This document shows, in pieces, positions 60,787 through 64,000 of a DNA stretch of 64,000 nucleotides. Origin of the DNA: Aliikangiella sp965214955 (GTDB lineage Bacteria > Pseudomonadota > Gammaproteobacteria > Enterobacterales > Kangiellaceae); NCBI GenBank assembly GCA_965214955.1, contig CBDCCU010000010.1, forward strand, positions 124,001 through 188,000, written 5' to 3'. Made by a program: the position numbers and the translations under genes. Each line of letters opens with the position of its first letter. The first letter of the stretch is position 1. The notes beneath the pieces are model-generated. The model saw only the letters and a list, made by a program, of their open reading frames with translations. It was not told the origin of the DNA and ran no database searches.

Positions 60787-62407
60787 GGCTTTCTCCTTGT
60801 TGTTTATTTGCCTGATTCATTTTTTTAGCGGAGTTAGTTCTTAAACCAAACCACCATAAGCAAAGCAAACGAGATAGATAAATACCGCTAAATAAACTGG
60901 TTAAAACCCCCAAACCTAAAGTAATAGCAAAACCTTTAATTGGACCAAACCCAATTGAGTAAAGAATAACTGCTGTCACAAAAGTGGTGATATTGGCATC
61001 AACCAAACTGCTTAGTGCATTTTCAAAACCTTGATTAATCGCCAACAACATAGAACCTAATTTGGCTTTGGCTTCTTTAATTCGCTCAAAGATAATCACA
61101 TTAGTATCAACCGCCATGCCAATCGTTAACACCAAACCAGCAATACCTGGCAAAGTTAAAACCATTCCTGGAAGTAGCGACATCACGCCAATTAAACAGA
61201 CTAAATTAACCAGCAAAGCAACATTGGCAACAACCCCTAATTTACGATACCAAAGCAGCATAAAACCAAGGGTAAATCCTAGACCTAAAACCAAAGCAGC
61301 CATACCGCTCTTAATATTTGATTCACCTAGTCTGGCATCAATGGTTTGTTGTTTAACAATAGTCACAGGTGCAGCTAACGCTCCCGCTTTAATTTGTAAT
61401 GCCAACTCATTGGCTGCCGCGCTAGAGCTTAAATTAGTAATACTAAACTGACTTCCTAAAGCGCCTTGAATCGTTGCAATTGAAATTACTTTGCTTTGTT
61501 TAGTTATTTCTCCGTTGCTATTTTTTAGGAACTCTGAATAAACGGTGACCATTTTTTCACCGACATTTTTACTCGAATAAGCCAGCATTTTTTGCCCGCC
61601 AACCTCATCTAACATTAAATTCACTTGAGGAATACCAAACTGATCATTACCTGCTATTGCGCGTTTAATATTTTCGCCAGTAAAAATAGGAGTGCTTTTT
61701 ACTTTTATCCAACTCTCACCCTGCTTAAATTGTTTACTACCTGAAATACTTTGATGATAAAAATTGAGCGTTGCAGTTGAACCAATCACTTTTCGAGCAT
61801 CTTTTGGATCATTAACACCAGGCAGCTCAATTCTAATTCTATCTTTACCTTGTCGCTGTACCACAGATTCAGTAATGCCCAGCGATTCAATTCGCTCTCG
61901 CATGGTTGATAAAACTTGCACCATAGTTTGTTGATTAAACTGGGTTAAATTTGACTCGTTATGGGTTAATAACAGTTGGGTGCTAGAACTTCTATTAATA
62001 GCTATTTCAGGGAAATTCTTTTCACAATATTCAACCAGTAAATTAATACTTTTTGAGTTTTTACTTGTTACCCTTATCAATGGCTCTGAGCGATTTGATG
62101 TTGTTTGTAATTTTAATAACTTCACATCAGTTAAGCGAAGCTTTCTTATTTGCGTTTTTAAACTTTGTCTAAAAGATTTAAGTTGTTGCTGTTGGGCATA
62201 ATCTAAATCGACATTTAACACTAATAAAACGCCACCGTTTAAATCTAATCCTAAATCAATAGGATCATCATTAATCAGTTGAGCCCATTGTGGAATATTA
62301 TCTTTTTGATGAATAAATAAATTAGGTAGTCCGCTAAGTGCAAAAAATAAAATCAGCAATAACAACAATGCCATTTTAATTTTGCTCGGCTTTTGAGCAT
62401 TTTTCAT
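60779..62407 (-). CDS. secD: SecD, protein-export accessory membrane subunit
   Basis: A 542-residue SecD with LGLDLNGGVLLVLNVD after the first helix, the periplasmic P1 domain (RIESLGITESVVQRQGKDRI, RIELPGVNDPKDARKVIGST), and the six-helix domain with the proton-path sequence GMAVDTNVIIFERIKEAKAK. It is shorter than E. coli SecD (615 residues) in the periplasmic part. First gene of the secD-secF unit; no yajC lies upstream here. Confidence 0.94.
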   Translation of the reverse strand: MKNAQKPSKIKMALLLLLILFFALSGLPNLFIHQKDNIPQWAQLINDDPIDLGLDLNGGVLLVLNVDLDYAQQQQLKSFRQSLKTQIRKLRLTDVKLLKLQTTSNRSEPLIRVTSKNSKSINLLVEYCEKNFPEIAINRSSSTQLLLTHNESNLTQFNQQTMVQVLSTMRERIESLGITESVVQRQGKDRIRIELPGVNDPKDARKVIGSTATLNFYHQSISGSKQFKQGESWIKVKSTPIFTGENIKRAIAGNDQFGIPQVNLMLDEVGGQKMLAYSSKNVGEKMVTVYSEFLKNSNGEITKQSKVISIATIQGALGSQFSITNLSSSAAANELALQIKAGALAAPVTIVKQQTIDARLGESNIKSGMAALVLGLGFTLGFMLLWYRKLGVVANVALLVNLVCLIGVMSLLPGMVLTLPGIAGLVLTIGMAVDTNVIIFERIKEAKAKLGSMLLAINQGFENALSSLVDANITTFVTAVILYSIGFGPIKGFAITLGLGVLTSLFSGIYLSRLLCLWWFGLRTNSAKKMNQANKQQGESHV

Positions 62408-62528
62408 AAGTATACCTGTTCTCTTAAAATTTTTAATTGAAAATCAAACAGGTCAATAAATCCGCAAAGAAACGCGTAAGTAATTCAACCTAGATTGATC
62501 AGAAAGATTTAATTTGAGACAGGAAAAA

Positions 62529-62996
62529 TTAAGAGTAGATTAGTAGCGATTGATAAATAAGATTACTCGACTTCCAGCCGCCAAGCCTATTTTTATTGAA
62601 TGAATTGATTGTCAAATACCAAGGCTTTCCAGGATTAAGCGCTTGCCGACCTTGGACAAAAACATCATTGGTATCAAATGGTAATTGCGCATTAATTAGA
62701 TCTAAGTCGGGGAGTTGTTGAGCCCTTAAATTAAACTTTGCCGCTTGAGAAATAATATTTGAATAGTGAGACGTTAAATAAAGATCAGAAACTTTATGTT
62801 CCTGATTATCCACACTTAAATGGCTTTTATCGAATAAAAAGGAAACTTCAATACTACTATTATTTATCTTATAAGTTGAGACAACACTCGATTTATTTGC
62901 AGTTAAAATTAATGCCCCTAACAAAAACAATAATCCACAAGCTAATTGAATCAGCTTGAGTTTAGAATGAGATTTGAAGGGTTGATTAATTAACAT
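62529..62996 (-). CDS. Membrane-anchored protein of unknown function
   Basis: A protein of about 155 residues with one N-terminal transmembrane helix (LIQLACGLLFLLGALILTAN) and a periplasmic domain rich in Ser/Asn/Leu (SFLFDKSHLSVDNQEHKVSD, FDTNDVFVQGRQALNPGKPW). No family recognised. The frame extends to GTG at 63017; ATG at 62996 is chosen but neither has a clear Shine-Dalgarno. Spacing suggests it is independent of secD (about 120 bp gap). Confidence 0.6.
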   Translation of the reverse strand: MLINQPFKSHSKLKLIQLACGLLFLLGALILTANKSSVVSTYKINNSSIEVSFLFDKSHLSVDNQEHKVSDLYLTSHYSNIISQAAKFNLRAQQLPDLDLINAQLPFDTNDVFVQGRQALNPGKPWYLTINSFNKNRLGGWKSSNLIYQSLLIYS

Positions 62997-63063
62997 TTTT
63001 AGCCAATAAGCTTGCACGCTAAAGTCAATATTGGGGCGTTTATAGTTATTTCAAATTTATCCA

Positions 63064-63894
63064 TTATTTTGTATTGCTCGGTTTAATATCTACAATCTCA
63101 CCAGGTTTAGATAAATATTCTAAATTTGAGTCTTTTAAATTTTGCGGCACATTTTTAGGCACATGCACACCTACTGAGCGGCTTGCATTAATCACATTAT
63201 TCATAATTTGTTGCCCCGATTCAGATAGCCCAAACCAATAAGGTACAAAAGCAATATCCGTTTGTTGTGCATTCCAAAAATCTTTGTGTGGCGCATAATG
63301 GGTTGGGTTAGGATCGGCATCGCCCATGTGCATTACGGTGATCTGCTGTTTGCCGCCCACCCGAAAAACAATGTTTTCAACCTCGGCTCTTTGCGGCCAG
63401 CCTGCATGGGGTATTCTTACCGCTTCGACAATTAAGTTGGTGTGATTAAATCGCTTGGCTTGCTGATCTTTTTTCAATGAAACACTCACCACTCTACTGG
63501 CAATTGTTTTAAAGTTTTTATGCGTTTTAATTTGCTCAACCGCTTGATTAGGCGCAAAGAGTTTTACCTTTGAATGCGCAAGCATATATTTGATTGTGTC
63601 ATCGGCACTAAAATGATCGCCATGAGCATGGCTTACAAAAACAGCATCAATATTGTTATAAGGGGCCTCTCCTGCAAATATTTTTTTGCGCATTTTTTCA
63701 GGGACTAATTGATAATGTCCATAGTTATTATGAAAAAAAGGATCAAATAATAACTTTGAACCACCGCTTTCAATCATTACTCCTTCATTGGCTAAATAAT
63801 GGGCTTTACCCGAAAAATCATGGCTTATTGCGCTTGTCGATAGCAAAACGCCAATTAAACCGATAATCATTAATTGAGTCATTTTAATCAGCAT
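63064..63894 (-). CDS. Exported metallo-beta-lactamase-fold hydrolase
   Basis: A 276-residue protein with a signal peptide (about 1-24, IIGLIGVLLSTSAISHD) and an MBL fold of the UlaG/YtnP-like kind. The zinc motif is VFVSHAHGDHFS (H89, H91, D93, H94), with later ligands in RIPHAGWP and MHMGDADPNPTHY. Its substrate is unknown; it is not a typical beta-lactamase. The gene stands alone at the right edge of the window. Confidence 0.88.
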   Translation of the reverse strand: MLIKMTQLMIIGLIGVLLSTSAISHDFSGKAHYLANEGVMIESGGSKLLFDPFFHNNYGHYQLVPEKMRKKIFAGEAPYNNIDAVFVSHAHGDHFSADDTIKYMLAHSKVKLFAPNQAVEQIKTHKNFKTIASRVVSVSLKKDQQAKRFNHTNLIVEAVRIPHAGWPQRAEVENIVFRVGGKQQITVMHMGDADPNPTHYAPHKDFWNAQQTDIAFVPYWFGLSESGQQIMNNVINASRSVGVHVPKNVPQNLKDSNLEYLSKPGEIVDIKPSNTK

Positions 63895-63978
63895 TTGCTT
63901 ACCTCTTTATTCATTTAGCCTTGTAGCTCGTTTTAATATTTCACCCAATTTAACGGTTTTTAACCGATAAACCAAGCT

Positions 63979-64000
63979 AATATACTTGTTCTATTTCAAG
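63979..64000. repeat. Degenerate solo end of the dispersed repeat, cut by the window edge
   Basis: ATATACTTGTTCTATTTCAA resembles the ATATACCCGTTCTACTTCAA terminal repeat with a few changes; the rest lies outside the window. Confidence 0.4.

Overview
The window reads as chromosomal DNA of a marine gammaproteobacterium, most likely in or near the Alteromonadales (Shewanella/Colwellia/Pseudoalteromonas type). This rests on gene content (nit1-tldD-darP-pmbA, sdhE-ygfX, nadB facing rpoE-rseA, a marine-type class GN sortase pair, an MshQ-like protein, trmJ beside secDF), on the AT-rich sequence, and on a dispersed repeat of the kind seen in such genomes. No rRNA, tRNA or prophage was recognised.

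Layout. 1-5.3 kb: start of prfB with its programmed +1 frameshift, a small lipoprotein, pmbA-darP-tldD and a nitrilase-family amidase. 5.3-14.1 kb: a complete minimal type I-F2 (I-Fv) CRISPR-Cas locus. On the minus strand it runs cas1, cas2-3, cas7fv, cas5fv, cas6f, leader, then an array of 30 repeats and 29 spacers; there is no cas8f. A Phd/YefM-type antitoxin gene broken by an amber codon lies past the trailing end of the array. 14.4-19 kb: a chemoreceptor, a methyltransferase, a LysR regulator and tapT. 19-23.3 kb: a tightly packed five-gene operon (YtrA-like GntR regulator, membrane protein, small exported protein, MBOAT acyltransferase, SGNH-like partner) that looks like a regulated surface O-acylation locus. 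23.4-24 kb: a 181-bp tandem array of palindromes.

24-41 kb: nucleoside uptake and salvage (udk-nupC), an ADP-forming acyl-CoA synthetase with beta-alpha domain order, a frameshifted rdgC, trxC, a membrane-protein/cyclophilin operon, an exported methyltransferase homologue, an Lrp regulator, an aspartate kinase, a complete 271-bp MITE, a DnaJ-related protein, DUF1853, yaaA and a CaiB/BaiF CoA-transferase. 41-48 kb: a small exported protein, a 1187-aa MshQ-like protein, an HDOD protein, ygfZ, sdhE and ygfX. 48-54.4 kb: nadB, rpoE-rseA (no rseB follows) and the sortase with its target. 54.4-58 kb: a 5-oxoprolinase operon (pxpABC) led by an NRAMP-fold transporter that lacks the usual metal ligands. 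58-64 kb: an M14-like zinc hydrolase, trmJ, secDF, an unknown protein and an exported metallo-beta-lactamase-fold protein.

Repeats are a marked feature. They include a MITE with 28-bp terminal inverted repeats plus half and solo ends, REP-like palindromes, heptamer tandem repeats near gene ends, and short tandem duplications that copy the stop-codon region of pmbA and of the aspartate kinase gene. All names come from reading the translated sequences and neighbours; no database search was run.
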